Source: Ostrinia nubilalis (taxonomy: Eukaryota; Arthropoda; Insecta; Lepidoptera; Crambidae). Taken from it: DNA of 64,000 nt. The stretch spans positions 2,110,501 through 2,174,500 of the forward strand of contig NC_087112.1 in NCBI RefSeq assembly GCF_963855985.1, read 5' to 3'. Every line of letters starts with the position of its first letter. The first letter of the stretch is position 1. Made by a program: the position numbers and the translations under genes. Shown piece by piece: positions 41,652 to 55,215 of this stretch. The notes below the pieces were generated by a model, which had not been told where the DNA came from, ran no database searches, and worked only from the letters and a program-made list of their open reading frames with translations.

Positions 41652-41797
41652 CTCGACAGTGTGAAGATCCTTCCTGTCGTACTTGCCAGAGGGATGCTTC
41701 TCCTCCTTATACTCGTAGTGGTACTCGCGAGCGCCTCCGCCATTTCCGAAGGAGTCCAGCTTGCTGCCTTTTGGGATCAGGTCCGACTTCAGCATGT
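41652..41797 (-). CDS. Unnamed gene, exon 2
   Basis: Acceptor TCATTCTAG, donor GTCGAG|GTAAGT; residues 29-77. It encodes DMLKSDLIPKGSKLDSFGNG, GGAREYHYEYKEEKHPSG and KYDRKDLHTVE. Charged, with Tyr-Glu-Lys repeats. Confidence 0.86.
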
Positions 41798-42264
41798 CTA
41801 GAATGATGAAGGAGTTTTAGGAACTATGGAGAAAAAGATGATGAAAGGAATCTTCAAGAATGGAGTGTAAGATGATGATGATGAAGACAAACAAGTGAAT
41901 GATTGGAGCTATGCGACAGTTGATGGCGCGTAAATTTTTTTGGCACCACTGTTTGTTTCGAAAGAAACTTGTATTTCATTTTAACAATATTGTAGGAAGG
42001 TGATGAAATCTGACCAGCACTATCAAATTAATGGTAACTATTAAATTATGGTAAGTAGAACTTTCTTATCAGCCTAGCCTTAACACCTGGGTAATTGTAA
42101 TTGAGATCTTTGTCCATCAATCCACCATAAAAAAAGATACTCAATGATCACACTTTAATAGAATCAATTAAATCAGCGGAGATCATAGAAATCTTATTTA
42201 GTAAGGAGCATGAAGAAAAAATAACTTTCTTCTTTTTATTCTGAAAAAATATAAATTTTCTTAC

Positions 42265-42368
42265 CAAACTGTTCGTCGGTGTAGGGAATGTTACCGCTGC
42301 TGGAGTACTCTTTGTACTCCTTATGTTTACTGTACGATTTCGTCGCCATCTTGCCCTGATTGGTCTAC
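42265..42368 (-). CDS. Unnamed gene, exon 1 of the coding sequence
   Basis: Acceptor CTTCTTTCCAG, then 19 bases of 5' UTR and ATG at 42349 in the context CAAGATGGCG. 28 codons plus one base: MATKSYSKHKEYKEYSSSGN and IPYTDEQF, donor TTTG|GTAAGA. The acceptor shows that at least one non-coding exon lies upstream (above 42371); I could not find it. From this ATG to the stop at 29979 the 13 exons give 1716 coding bases, exactly 572 codons, with all phases consistent. Confidence 0.85.
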
Positions 42369-45300
42369 CTGGAAAGAAGAAACATGTTTCTTGAGACTCT
42401 TTTTAATGCTATGGGAAAAACGCATAAAAACCGCCTGCCAAGCGTGGGGATTATGACAAAACCTTTCACTATAGTGGTGGAGGCTCATATTATAGTCCAG
42501 CAGTGGACTGTAAAAGGCTATTGATGAATGAATGTAATTTTGGCGACGATTTGCTGTGGTTTTGCCGTCATATACGTCTTTATTGCATAAACGCTAAACC
42601 GCTTTTGATTCACCTTTTCGATTGGAACTGGCATAAAACTGGCCAAATGCTACTTTTTTATCGCAAAAAACTTGGAAGTTTTTCTGATAATTTCTCTTAT
42701 TATGAATACCTACGAAAAAATTTGGTAAGAAACACGTTTTATAAACGATCGCAATGTGGTTTCTAATTCTATGACAGACGGGCAAAAGCTCTTTACCTTT
42801 AAACCTGACTTATTCGTTTCTAACTAGGATTCTGTACACACACAAATAGCACCCACACGGCAACATAACAAATAAGTCCGATAGCATCAGTAGCACGAAT
42901 CGATGGTGGTAGATGGTACTACATACTCGAGATAGTATGTCCATAATAGGCAGTGAAACTAAACGCTATGCTCCCGCGTGGGTGCGCTGCTTTCATGTGT
43001 CCGGTTGCACTGGATAGGTACTTGCAGGCTCACGATTGTGATAGATCGGTAGTGGATGAATAAATCTAAACTAGTATTTTATACTGGTCTAACTAAATAT
43101 GATAGAGTTAAAAGTTTGTATAACTATTACACGCTTTTCAGAAACTACGGAAAAACGAAACGGAACTCAGGAAAAACGTGAAAAATTATCCAAAGGACTT
43201 TCACACGTACGATGTCAAGGGCGGATATTCTTATCCACATGGGTACCATCTGTTTGTTTTCATTCACTAATCGCTGAACCAATTTTCATAGAGATACATT
43301 GGATTTTTAATTACCTACCAGATAGGCTTTGTATTTGGGTATGGACACTAATTTTTATTATGGACCCTGAGTACCCTGACGTAAATCAGTTAAACATACC
43401 TAGTTTTATACAATTTAACCAGACCTAGTATCGAACCCCGAACCTTCTGAAGTAACCGCTAAGCCTATGTACAGATAAAAGCAACTATAACGTTAACTAT
43501 AAGCGTATTCTAACTCCTTACTAATTGGTCAAACCACCACCTAATTAAATACATATAATACACCCATATACCTTGTAATATCGTGAATTTAAACAAATTA
43601 AGACCGGTTGACATTTGTCGCCGCAGCCATGACACACAAAGACATCGCCCGTTTTGGCGCGAACAGCTGTTCAAATAATTCGCGTTTTACAACTTGATCC
43701 GCCTACAAGACAGGAGCATTTGCGGAGTTTATTACTTGAAGATAAGTTACCTACTTGTAAGTAAGATGATACGGTGGCAGTGTGAGACATCACGAGAAGT
43801 TAATTACAAGTTTAACTGACGCCTTTATGATATGGTTTAGTAGTTATAGGTCTTATTCTGTGGTAGGCTAGGAAAGCTCTGCTTTAGAGGTTCGATTTCA
43901 GTTCACTTTTTAGTTAAATTCCAACAGTTTCAACTTTTCAAGGTGGGACACACTACTTATCTGAAAATTCTATTACTTTAGGTAGTTTAAAAAGTCATAG
44001 GTACTTAGCCGACCGTTTAACGTACTTATTTAATAACAACATTAAATCCTACGCAAAAAGATAAATTTTAAATGCTAAGATCTCTGCAGTATACCACTAC
44101 GATATTCATTATTTATTTTATGTTTTTGATATCTGTTTTAATGGACACGTATTTCCCAATGTTATCTAATTCGCATACAAAATAGTAAAATCATACTATG
44201 TAGTTTGATAGCTACGAATTCCTAAACTGTTGTTATTCTATAGATAAATAAGTGCGATTTGGAAGTAAAAACTAAAAAGCTTCAAAAAATATAAATCTCC
44301 TGCCCTAAACAACTTGAAATTGATCCGATAGCGAAAATAAATATCAGTTCCTTAACTTGAATTTTCTTAGTTCACAAACAGTATTAAAAAAACAAACTAA
44401 CCTCCATATCCACTGATCACTGTACATAATGCAGATATTGTTGCACATTCTGACTTGTCAATCACACCATAATCAAGTAATTATCACATTATTAACTAAT
44501 TCAAAAAATCCACTAACTGCATGCATGTTGATCTTGAAGCAAACCAATCGTTACTGTCGCTTCGATAAAAAGTTAAGGCGGTATTTTAAAATTTTATCAT
44601 TTTTAACACGGTACGCTTTTCGGCGGTATTCGTAAATAAAATCAACTCTCATGTGCTCTATTCGCAAAACAATAAGGTGGCTTTCTTTTTTTAAAACTAT
44701 GACTTTGACAGATCCTGCATCGCGGTGTCGAAGTATTTTTTTCTAGTAGCATAAATAGTAACGTGTGGGAACGTAGTATGGAGTCCGTGGCTTCAGGGTA
44801 AGCCAGTTCATCCAAGCTGGTCTGAGTTGGTGACAGTCAGATGGGTGGCTCCCGCCGCCAAGCCGTGGTCTCACGGCACCAAGGAAATTGAGATGAACAA
44901 CACCAAACCCCCTAAGAAGTTGCTAACAGCTTATGGCTAAATTCGACTCCACTTTTGCTACGTTAGGTGTTAGGTATTGCTTGATTTTTGTGACCACTGT
45001 TAGGAATTTAAATAAATTGAAATTTATTATTTTTGCCACTTGTGGGACAACAGGAATAAATACATATTTTTATGTTAGCAAAATTTATTTAAAATACGAC
45101 TCATGTATGTTAAATTTTTCGTAATGCTTAAAGATTTAATAATTTTAATCACCTAGGTCCTAACATAGTCGTTTGTGAAGCGATGAATCTCCATGATACA
45201 GTTGAGGTATTAATTATTAAGTTTTTTTTATAATTCCAGCCTTAGATTAATAAAGCAATCTAAGATTCCAGCTAATTACACTATGTATTTTGTCTTGTCT

Positions 45301-46875
45301 TTTTTGTTAGGCTTGATAAAAATTTATAATTAACATTGACCCTTCAAAAATCGAAATGCCATTATATAAAAAGTCAGCTACAAAAAAACGAAAAAAGCAA
45401 TTTTTAACAGCAACTCTTCAATTTCTTAAAAAATGCCAAGCCAGCAAAAAGGCGGGTCAAGATGACAACAGCTTGGCTGTTCTGTCGCGTCATAGGTTGC
45501 CAAGCGATCTCACTTGGCCAAATCACCGCACCCTTTAGGATGCGTGGATATTAAATGCCGACGACTCAGTCCAGCTCGCCAACTGGCTTCCCTCGATGCG
45601 ACGGACCCGACGTGACGTCATTTTAGAAGGCACTTGTATAGCTTCTCGCCTAAAACTTTGATATCGCGATTCAGGACGTGTAAAGAAAAACATGAGAATG
45701 AGGGTAGCTGGTTAAAATGATTACCTACTTGTTGTGAAGTTTTATTACTTTGTGTGTCATTTTTTGTAATATTTTTGAATATCTTACTCGTAAAATTCAA
45801 TCATATTTAATTTGATAAAAATCTAAATAAAGTAAAAGCTGTGGTAAAAACGCATATATCTTATGACGATGTAAGGTATTGTAATCATCCATCACCCTAG
45901 CCAACTGGAAGAAATCTCTTTATTAGAAGTCTTAAATCCACCAAATGTCTGCGTTTCTATGTTCATTATTTTTTATGGTGTTTGAATTGACGATAGAAAT
46001 CTGAGATCTTAAAAGTTGTGCAGTTGAAAAATAAAGCACTTGCTTTATTTTTCAAATTAAATATAATTGGACTTCCAATCACAATAAAGTTTAATGAATA
46101 CATTGTAATTTGCAAAGCCTAATTAAATACAATTTAAAGGTAGTAAAAAAAATAAGTGATAATTTTGTTTATAAATGGCAAAAATTGGGTAACGGGTTCC
46201 ACAACACTATGTTTTGCATTCGGTAGTGGAGGGAGGTCACAGTACTGCTGTGTGTGCGTAATGTATGATTTTAACATTACTTTACTATAGCTTGGCTGTT
46301 TTAACTAGGTAGGCTAAAAACCTAGTGCTTGTTAGCTAAGCATAGAGGCCTCGTTGTGGAGCCAACTTAGACCAGCTTGGCTCGGCTGGCTTCCTACGAA
46401 TGCTGACCCTGTAGGAGAGAAGAGAGCTTACGTATTTACGACGACTTGCGCGAATACTTTTATACCGCGATGCAGGTCTACGTGCGTTTATTTATGGTTG
46501 GTTTGTTGAAAATGAAGGTAACTCAGGTTGTGACAGTAAAGGTATTAAAAAAAATGTTTTAGTTTTTGAAACTTTCAAGATTTTTTTATATTAGGTATAA
46601 ATAACTTAAAAATTGAATTTCCTAAGGCTGGAATAAAAATTGAATTTCCTAAGGCTGGAATCGAATCCACGACGTCTTTTATATTATGATTGAAAGTAAT
46701 AAATTATTAAAAAAAAGCCCAGTTGCTAATTTTAGCACTGTTAATTGCTTCAATTAATTCTTGATATGATTAGCGAATTTTTTATGATAACCTATTTCAT
46801 TTATCTTTCAGAATTCTTATTTTTGTACAAGGTTTATTATAAGAAAAAAATGCATTCGCATGTTAGTCAATATAA
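42369..46875. other. Upstream intron/intergenic, no gene recognised
   Basis: AT-rich DNA, presumably the first intron and promoter region of the minus-strand gene. I see no exon with a supporting frame and splice sites. Confidence 0.45.
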
Positions 46876-47963
46876 ATACAGGGTGTTTCAAAATACCCCC
46901 TAAAGCCTGAAAGGGCACAGAAACTGAAACAATCTGAAATAGAAGCCGTTGTTCCTATTGTCATATCTTGAACGGTTTTGGAAATAACGTACATCGAAAG
47001 TTTCCAAAAATATCGATATGAATTCCCTCCCTTTGATCAGCTGCAGCGGGGTTCATCGAACGCAAATCATAGACTTTGTATTTTTCAGAATGTCAATTAG
47101 CCGCATTTTTTGCCTACTTCCTTTATCGATGTGTTAAAAGCATGTTTGTTCGTTAAATAAACATTTTAAATAGGTACTCACTAACACTTTACATGTGTAC
47201 GTACATTTGAAAAATTTTGTGAAAACTTCATCTATCGAAATCAGGCCACTTGATGGAAAAAAAATCGTAAGTAAATAACTTTTTCCGATAGTAACATCAC
47301 TACTAATGATAGTTTTCAAACATTCTTAGACAACAGAAAAAAAATAAAAAAAATCCGTGAAATTCCAGGTAGGTTACGTTACCGTACCTTCAGTCGAATT
47401 CTGTTATTATTTAATCTTTGAAATTAATAAAATAAAATACACAAGCTATAATAAAAGGTCCTGCATTTAAATATAAATAGAAATGTTATCATAATAATTT
47501 TATTAAGTAAAGTCGAGTCATCGCAACGAACATCTGCTGCAAGTTCGTGATTGGTTTGTAAATAATGACGCATCTCCCATAAACTGAAATGAAACTTTGT
47601 ATTTCTTGGAAGATCAGACGAATGGGCAACTAAATAAGTAGGTTCAAACATTATAATAATTCGATACTCAATTATTTATTGCATCCAAATGTTACAGAGT
47701 TGGAATGGTATTTGAATCCTCTTCGGTTTAAAATAAAAGTTTTACAAGCTATGTAATAAATAAATCTTATGACTGTTTTTTTTATGAAATTCTCTTGATA
47801 ATTTATTTACGCCTTTACGAATCTTAGGCCGCAATGGAACAACGGTACCTATCATTATTGGACTGGCCGAATCGAGATCCGAGGAACGCGGGGTTCGAAC
47901 CCCGCGCCGCTGGATTTTTGTGGTGAACCCACTCGTATCGTAACTCAAGCCTTATAATAGTTA
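46876..47963. other. No gene; a transposon end at 46878
   Basis: ACAGGGTGTTTCAAAATACC at 46878 looks like a transposon terminus, but I did not find its partner. 47821-47915 contains an isolated GGGGTTCGAACCCC palindrome. Nothing else recognised. Confidence 0.45.
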
Positions 47964-48593
47964 CTAGCGGCCGCCCGCGACTTCGTAGGTACGCGTGGAT
48001 CCCGTTTTACCCCCTTCATCTATCTTACGCGGTTTAGATTTTTTCATACAAATGTTTTTTCCCGCTAACTCCCGTTCCCGTGGGAATTTTGCAATATCCT
48101 GTTGTAACTAAGCTTTGAGTTTACTAAGGTACCTGCATGCCAAATTTCAAGCGTCTAACTTAAGCGGCTTAGATTTTTCATACAAATGTTTTTTCCCGCT
48201 AACTCCCGTTCCCGTGGGAATTTTGCAATATCCTGTTGTAACTAAGCTTTAAGTTTACTAAGGTACCTGCATGCCTTTCAAGCGTCTAACTTAAGCAGTT
48301 TAGATTTTTCATACAAAAGGATTTTCCCGCTAATTCCCGTGCCCGTGGGAATTCCTAAGTATCCTATAACCTGCCCAGGAGTACGAAGAATAATTGTACC
48401 AAGTTTTGTTAAAATCCGTCAAGTAGTTTTTGTTTCTATAAGGAACATACAGACAGACAGACAGACAGACAAAAAATTTACTGATTGCATTTTTGGCATC
48501 AGTATCGATCACTAATCACCCCCTGATAGTTATTTTGAAAATATATTTCATGTACAGAATTGACCTCTCTACAGATTTATTATAAGTATAGAT
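47964..48593. repeat. Lepidopteran GCGGCCGCCCGCGACTTCG repeat with internal tandem copies
   Basis: It opens TACTAGCGGCCGCCCGCGAC and closes TTATTATAAGTATAGAT after a CAGACAGACAGACAGACAGA run. Inside, about 131 bp (CATACAAATG.TTTTTCCCGC ... GTACCTGCATGCC) is repeated 2.5 times from 48029. Same family style as 17501 and 56783. Confidence 0.78.
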
Positions 48594-49887
48594 AATAAAT
48601 CTGTGCTCAAACATATTTAACTTTATTACCATGAGGGGTTTAATAAGATTTAAAAAAAGAAGGAACAGAGCTACCCCTGTGAGATGTTTTTTTCAAATAA
48701 TGAATAAAACGTAAAAAGAAATAATTAAAACCTAATTTTAATAAAAAATTTAACTAAGAAAAAAATTGTAATTAGTGTAATTACATGATATCTCACAAGT
48801 TTAAGTATGTTTTTACCGATATATTATGTTTTACTAAAGGTGCTACGCCACAAAACTACACCGGTTATCTCATTATAACTATACAAAAATAACCACGGAA
48901 AGCAAACACATCAAAGTGTACTCGTATGGGATGGGTTAATTTGGCCCAGTTTTCGAGTGGTAGTTAATTAGTTTAAAATAAACTAAAGTGTCGATTTTAC
49001 GGTCGATGTTTCAAAATGATCGTAAAATTAGACTAACTTGAAAATTTTAATGGTGATATTTTTAACGCCTAGTTTGGTATTAAATCTAACTTTAATATTT
49101 GGAATATTAAAGTATGTATCTATAAGGCCGGGTCCACACGTTGGACTTTTGAACCAACATAGATCCCAATGCAAACTTTTGGATCTAGAAAAAAATATCT
49201 TGTCCCAACGTTGGTGCCCAAGCTATTTTCTAAAGTGGGACTAAATTAGATTTTTTGAATTCAGGATCCGTTCAGCCCCAATGCTTGCATGATGTATTCT
49301 GGATTTAACATTAACTTCTGACAATCTCTCTCTTGACAATCTACATCTGAAGTCGTTGTTTTGTAACAAGTTTTCCAGTAAAAGTAGCATTATCGCTTGT
49401 TTGAATTGTTTAGGTATTTTTACAACTTCCCAGGCTGGCTTCTCATTTCCATCTCGTTATTTACCGTCAACAACACTTACGCGATTGTGTACCACTTACT
49501 TAACATAATAAATACAAATCCCGCTTAGGGATGTCGCCATTTGTAACATTTTGATTGGATTTTACACTAGTTTTCAGCATTATTGACATCGATCCGATAG
49601 TTTTTGAATTTAACAATTCGCAACGAAACAATTTTATTACGAATCGGGGATAAATTATAGTAATTCCATTTTGGAAGATTCGTAAATATGCCCACACACA
49701 CTTCTCTCTTTTTGATCTTTTACGATGGTCTTGTTTGTGACCAGCGACCGATGATTGTACTTTTATTGCAGTGGGTGGACCAATCAGACGTTTCCCTACT
49801 TTTGCGAAGAGCAGTCCTTAGAACACGACTTGACAGATCCATCTCCAATTTTTCATTATTTCCCTGGAAAATACCAAAATTTTGAGA

Positions 49888-50130
49888 GGTCCACCAGAAC
49901 AATAGTCTTGTCAATAAACCCCAGAACTTCTTTACCCTTAATAAGTAAGTGCATGGCCAGTCCTACAGCTAAGATGTTGGGAGGTCCACCAGAACAACAG
50001 TCTGGAAATAAACCCCAGAACTTCTAAGATTTGGAAGGTCCAGTCCAGAACAACAGTCTCAATCTCATCAAGAACTTCTTTAAGTACCCTAAATAAGTAA
50101 GAAAGAGTACTGCCAGCCCTACAGTCGTCA
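49888..50130. repeat. Non-coding tandem repeat (GGTCCACCAGAACAA.AGTCT)
   Basis: GGTCCACCAGAACAAYAGTCT occurs at 49888 and 49982, and a shorter form (CCAGAACAACAGTCT) at 50046. The following AAACCCCAGAACTTCTTTAC and TAAGTAAG...CAGCC(A)TACAG are repeated at irregular spacing. No coding support. Confidence 0.7.
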
Positions 50131-50314
50131 CCTCTCAAAAATGCCTTCCCAATAAGGCTCCGTCGCCGTGTCGTAAGTTGCGTGGGCGCATTGCGTCACC
50201 CATTCAGCTGCCCACGCGCACAGTCACTGGCCTACTGAGTGCGGGAGATGCAGCGGAAAAGGTAGAAAGAAATACCTGTTTGAAGAAATTTGTATCTATG
50301 CAATGCAATGGCCT

Positions 50315-50525
50315 TTTTTTCTTTTTTTTATCCACAACGAGGAAGCTCTTGGCCTATATCTCACCTGATGGTAAGTGATGATCAGGCCGAAGGTGGAAGC
50401 GAGCTTCACCCGGAATCCTTTTAACCACGGAGGAACTGGCTATCTTACCTCTAACTGTCGGAACACAACAATGCTGTTAACATTGTTGTTATGGCGACAG
50501 ACTTAGGTAAGATGGTGGTTTTTTA
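50315..50525. repeat. Dispersed repeat, inverse of 15953-16147
   Basis: CACAACGAGGAAGCTCTTGG through CTTAGGTAAGATGGTGG is the reverse complement of the MED26-intron copy, about 195 bp. Confidence 0.85.
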
Positions 50526-53500
50526 TCAACAGGAAAAATACATGAAATTGTACATACTCACCAGCCGCGGGGGCAGGTAGGGTTAAGTGGGGCTCTGAGT
50601 CAGCTCTGAAACCTACCAGAAGGGTAGGGCCTGCCCACTAAAAACCTAACTGTTTCCGCCATGTGCCATATGAGCGGGGAACACGCTGGCCTTAGTTTGT
50701 GCCTTAGTTCAGCAGAAGATCATGATTTCAGTTTATCACAAAAAGATTTGCTCACGTGATTAAGAGACGTAGTCTTTAATCAAGCATCCCGTATTTTCTG
50801 AAAAGTTAACTTTTGAAAGAACCTGAAATTCTCTTACGAATTCCATTATACATTTAACGACAATGTATATCCATAAGTGTTGGTCTGTCTACAATAAATA
50901 ACATAAATGCACGGATGATCTCACTCGCAGCAGTCGCAAATTGTATTAATAGTAATTTCATATATTTCAAGTCCTCACAAGAACAAACTGTAGGTAGGTA
51001 CTTACTTAGTTATCATATCATTTTAGTTATATTTGAGTTTACGTTACATTTTCTTCTCGCCAATACACGAAAATAGCTCTGAACCGCACGTAAACAATCG
51101 TGGCTCAGTTTTAACCCGTTTATCTGCATTTTAGCATGTACAATACTCGCAAGCGGTCTGCGGTTATTACTCCTTATTTCAACGGAATAAGAGCGTTTAT
51201 CTCCCTCTGTTCTTACATTTGACCGTTCAGATGCACCCTTGACCTCTATCTGACTTACAGCATGACATCATCGGGCTGGTTTGCGGTTTTTTTTTATTTT
51301 TGCGTCGCCTCGCTCTTTCGTTCTGGACTATCTCGCTTTTATCTTGAGTAATTAAACCCACCGGTTACGTGAAGGCTGCGTAAAGATATTTTAAATAAAC
51401 GACGTATTATTCTCTTGATGGTACTAAACAAACATCATTTCATTTTATTACTTGGTTAAAACAAAGACACAGCTTCTATACAGTCAACCAAAATAGACAT
51501 TTGAATTTTATGACAGGAGCTACAGGTCTCAAAACAGCTCCCTCCAGAAGTCCCATAAAGTTCTTTACATTTAACAGTTTCATAAGTGGCAAATATCTAC
51601 CTGCCAGCTCTCCAAATAATATGTCATTCAAATTTTAACAGCACTTTATCCCTACATTATTGCAATTAGCTGAGCAAAATGCAAACTCATCTTAAATTCC
51701 TCTTAGATGTGTCTTAGACGGGTCATCGGTCGGGCAATTAACGTCTTCCCAACAGCACTCCTCTCATCGCTAATGAGTGATTCACCGATGACTCCAATAT
51801 TTTGTGTGAAGACAAACATTGGCCGAATGGGAATGCAAATATTGTGGGTTTGAGTGGCGCTTGCAGCTGAAGTTTTTGGTTCGATTTATTTTCGTGCAAT
51901 TTAAAAAAATAATTCAACTTAAAACAAGGCTCACATAAGTTTTAAAGTGAGGAATAACTACCTCCTGTTGCTAATAATAATACACATTATCCTTTCTTTT
52001 GCACATGCCCTGCAAATTTAATGATGTGTGTAACATGACACTGCTATGATGAATGGACCTTACAGACCACCCAAGAACTTAACTCGATGTTAAATACCTA
52101 TACACGTACGTACACCATTCCATAATTTAACGACTTTTGTAAGGATGGTATGCTGCTGTGATATGATAAGTTTACAACAAACGGTCTGTGATGTAAAGTA
52201 GATAATGCGCATAAAGCACATCATTGCAAGAAAAACTTGACTCTTGATGAGCACGATAGAGTAGGTACCACAATAAGAGTCAAATGTCAAACCAGCTAAT
52301 AAACCTAACAAGGCGATCCAAGCGGTAATTTGCGAGGAAACCACACCGATAACGAGTCAGTAAAACCATAGCCAACTTCCCTTTTAGCTAGAGGACACTC
52401 GAACCGGTTTCAACGACATCTCGAGATTGCGTAAGACAGCTAGTGTGGAACAGAGGTATTTTTACATTTTTATATCATTTGCATAAGTCTTTACTTGGCC
52501 ATATAAAAGATACAACAACAAACATAAAGAACAAATATTTGGAACGCAAATAGTCCTTGAGAAAGTAAGGATGCTCTCAATCAGAGTTTGCTCAAGTTCA
52601 GGGTCATGTTAATTAACCATGCTCAATTATTCTTCATTTAGATATGCACCCTGCGGAATAAGTGGAATCGTTGATGACAGCATGCCATAATTGGGGCATG
52701 ATTGCCTCAATTCTATTAACAAGGTTATTCAAACGAAAGTGGAGGACCCAGGATACAGGAATTGTGGACCATTTTAATGAACGCGATTGGTTATTAAATC
52801 AAACAATGGACTTGGTACAAAAATATTAGATTATGGTATTGTATTTAAGCAAGCAGAACCCGAATTTTCCTAAAATGGGACATCGGAATTATAGTCTGTC
52901 TGATGTTTAGTTAGTTACTGTCATTGAAGTAATATACATTATAACTCAATGGACGGTTAGACACAAATAACAGTTTCATTTCGCTTGTCTTCGTTTTCTC
53001 CTCTCAGATTTGGTGGAAAGCATGTCTTCGCTTTCTTGGTGGAAATGGAAACGCTACCAAGTTTCAGTGTTCCACGCGCGACGCTTGTAAACAATTGTAG
53101 AAAAAACTTTTCAAGGCTCCGCTCCCCATCTGCATTGCTTCAATGGAAATGCATAAATTCTTCATTTATAAAATTTATTTTGTATGAAAATTAAAAAAAA
53201 TAAAATGATGATGTCAAAATTCTGACTTCACCATACCATTTATATGCCCATGTTAACATGGGCTAGTGTCGGCTCATATACCCATTTACCCATAGAGTTA
53301 TTAACCAACCTCTATGCATTTACCTAAAACCCTGTATAGGTATGTGGCAAATACCTAACGAAGGTGCTATTATGTCATGCTGTTATGATGTCTAAAGGTT
53401 AGGTCTCCTGCTCTTTAAGATCGAGGTCAAGTTTAGCTTATCTTATCGCTCGCCAATTTGTTTCCCGCAAGTGGTTGACCTTCGCTGCGCGCCGACCGAG

Positions 53501-53650
53501 GATGTCTGGTTTTGTAGGAAACGTTCAGACAATACCCGTGTATGACATTTATTTTGGTTATATGACGGTTATAGGTACGCATCGACCAAAAGCTATAAGT
53601 ATAAGTTTGTATTTTGCATGTCCTAGAATTGCCAATTTCTTGTGTTGATT
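50526..53650. other. No gene recognised
   Basis: Mostly AT-rich. The frame at 52985-53194 is continuous and less AT-rich than its surroundings, but has no domain, start context or splice partner. Confidence 0.45.
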
Positions 53651-53651
53651 G

Positions 53652-53735
53652 CTCCTTCTTCTTCTTACTTGTCGTGTCGACAACAAACCTATACAGTGTC
53701 AGCCCAAGACTCTGCTACAAGAGTGGCATTGTCAG
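53652..53735. repeat. Dispersed repeat, relative of 1375-1460
   Basis: CTTGTCGTGTCGACAACAAA and the following GCCCA.GACTCTGC match the copy in the MED26 intron. Confidence 0.6.
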
Positions 53736-55024
53736 TAACTGCCTTCTTTCTTCTTACTGCTACCTTAATGTGGTGCTGAAACCTACCGAATTTCGTTCGT
53801 GTTCTTAAGGAAAATGTTCACACTTACGTCATCTATTAGATGAGTAGTCGTTTTATTACTTAATTTACACGTGTCCTCGTTGGCCAGGTGATAGTTTTAA
53901 TTTGCCAATGTTCCTTAGTTTCTTGTCCATAAAAGATAACAGCATAGTTACGTCTTATTTATCGCATGTTTATTATTACGGATCTTTCTAAAAAGGAAGA
54001 AATCTGTCACCATTACACATTTGTATGAATATCAAACGTGGCCTTGTCATCGCTTGTCTCAGTCTTAACTTCCTACGCACTGTTTGTATTAGGTATTGCA
54101 TAGCATAGTTCTTATAACATATGCGTTGTGATGATAGTAATAGAGACCATTTAAGGAGTCCGTTTAATCAAAGACAATCTGTATCAGTAAGGAACCGTCA
54201 GGCTAGATCATAATTCATTGAGCTTGATCACAACTAATTAACCTCTGATTTTAATGAAGATAAAGCTATTAAAGTATTAATAGAAGACACTTGAGTAAAA
54301 CCTATCTTTGATTGCATGTCAAATGTGAACAAAATTGCATGACGTTTTTTTTTGTGCAAAGGGCTTGAACATTGAGAAAATCCAGGACGTAAACCCTCAC
54401 CAAAGAACTTTCAGGATCCTTAAAGCATGACTTCATGTTTTTTTAGCCATTCATTCCGCCAGCTTCTTCATCTTCTTATGTTGTTACTTCATGGATTTGG
54501 AAGGCGTTCTACCCTACGTTTATCATGACGTATTCTCCACTCCCGAACCATCGAGTTTGTACCAATGCAATTTGGAATTTGGAAGCTTTATTTATATCGT
54601 GAATGGTTACACCACAGAAAACATAATCCGTACACAAGAATACGACAACTGTCGCCACCTCCAGGCAAGCAACAATAGTCGTTGACCGCCGCCTTCCCGC
54701 GTGGGCGACTGGGCGAGAATGCCGCCCGCCCACCGGACTGCCCTACATTTTAAGTCGATACGAAACGAAAGATACATTTTACAACTTTATTTGTATTTGG
54801 TATATGAAATGGCTGGTTAAAAATAACTTTTTTTAAATCCATCGTAAAAATAATGTAGGCCTACTCTTATTTTGAGGATTTTGACATTATTTGAACCCTT
54901 TTAAGAGAGTTTTCAAAATCAGGTAACTTTTATAGCTTACTTGTATTTAAGGTAAGGTAAATAAGGTATGGTAGGAAGGTGGGTACCGTGTCGGTCGGTC
55001 AAAAATTAATCGTCACTATAAAAT
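53736..55024. other. No gene recognised
   Basis: A GC-rich patch at 54680-54745 stands out from AT-rich flanks but no frame, CpG-rich promoter structure or splice site gives it a role. Confidence 0.4.
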
Positions 55025-55215
55025 CATTTAAAAGGTAAAGGTAGCTGGGAAGCGCTGGACGCAGGCCGCTACCAATCGATCAACATGGAAAGCATTGGGG
55101 GAGGCCTATGTTCAGCAGTGGACGTCCTATGGCTGAAAAATGATGATGATGATGATGATGATGATAATCATTTAAGCCACAGGACGTCCACTGCTGAACA
55201 GAGGCCTAATTTTGA
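55025..55215. mobile_element. Two RTE LINE tails facing each other across a GATGAT run
   Basis: 55030-55140 reads toward GGGGGAGGCCTATGTTCAGC and CCTATGGCTGAAA, then a run of GATs, then 55172-55210 is the reverse complement of the same end (GGACGTCCACTGCTGAACAG). The two tails are head-on around the microsatellite. Confidence 0.8.

Noticed and set aside
45356..45538. 60-residue basic frame
   Set aside because: Lys-rich from A-rich DNA; no homology or gene context.
47821..47915. Possible tRNA gene around GGGGTTCGAACCCC with a TGGCCGAATCG A-box-like match
   Set aside because: The two boxes are only about 10 bases apart, no acceptor stem or cloverleaf forms, and the GGGGTTCGAACCCC is simply a palindrome. 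At most a broken SINE head.
52985..53194. 69-residue frame in a less AT-rich stretch
   Set aside because: No domain, no splice partner; probably part of an unrecognised dispersed repeat.
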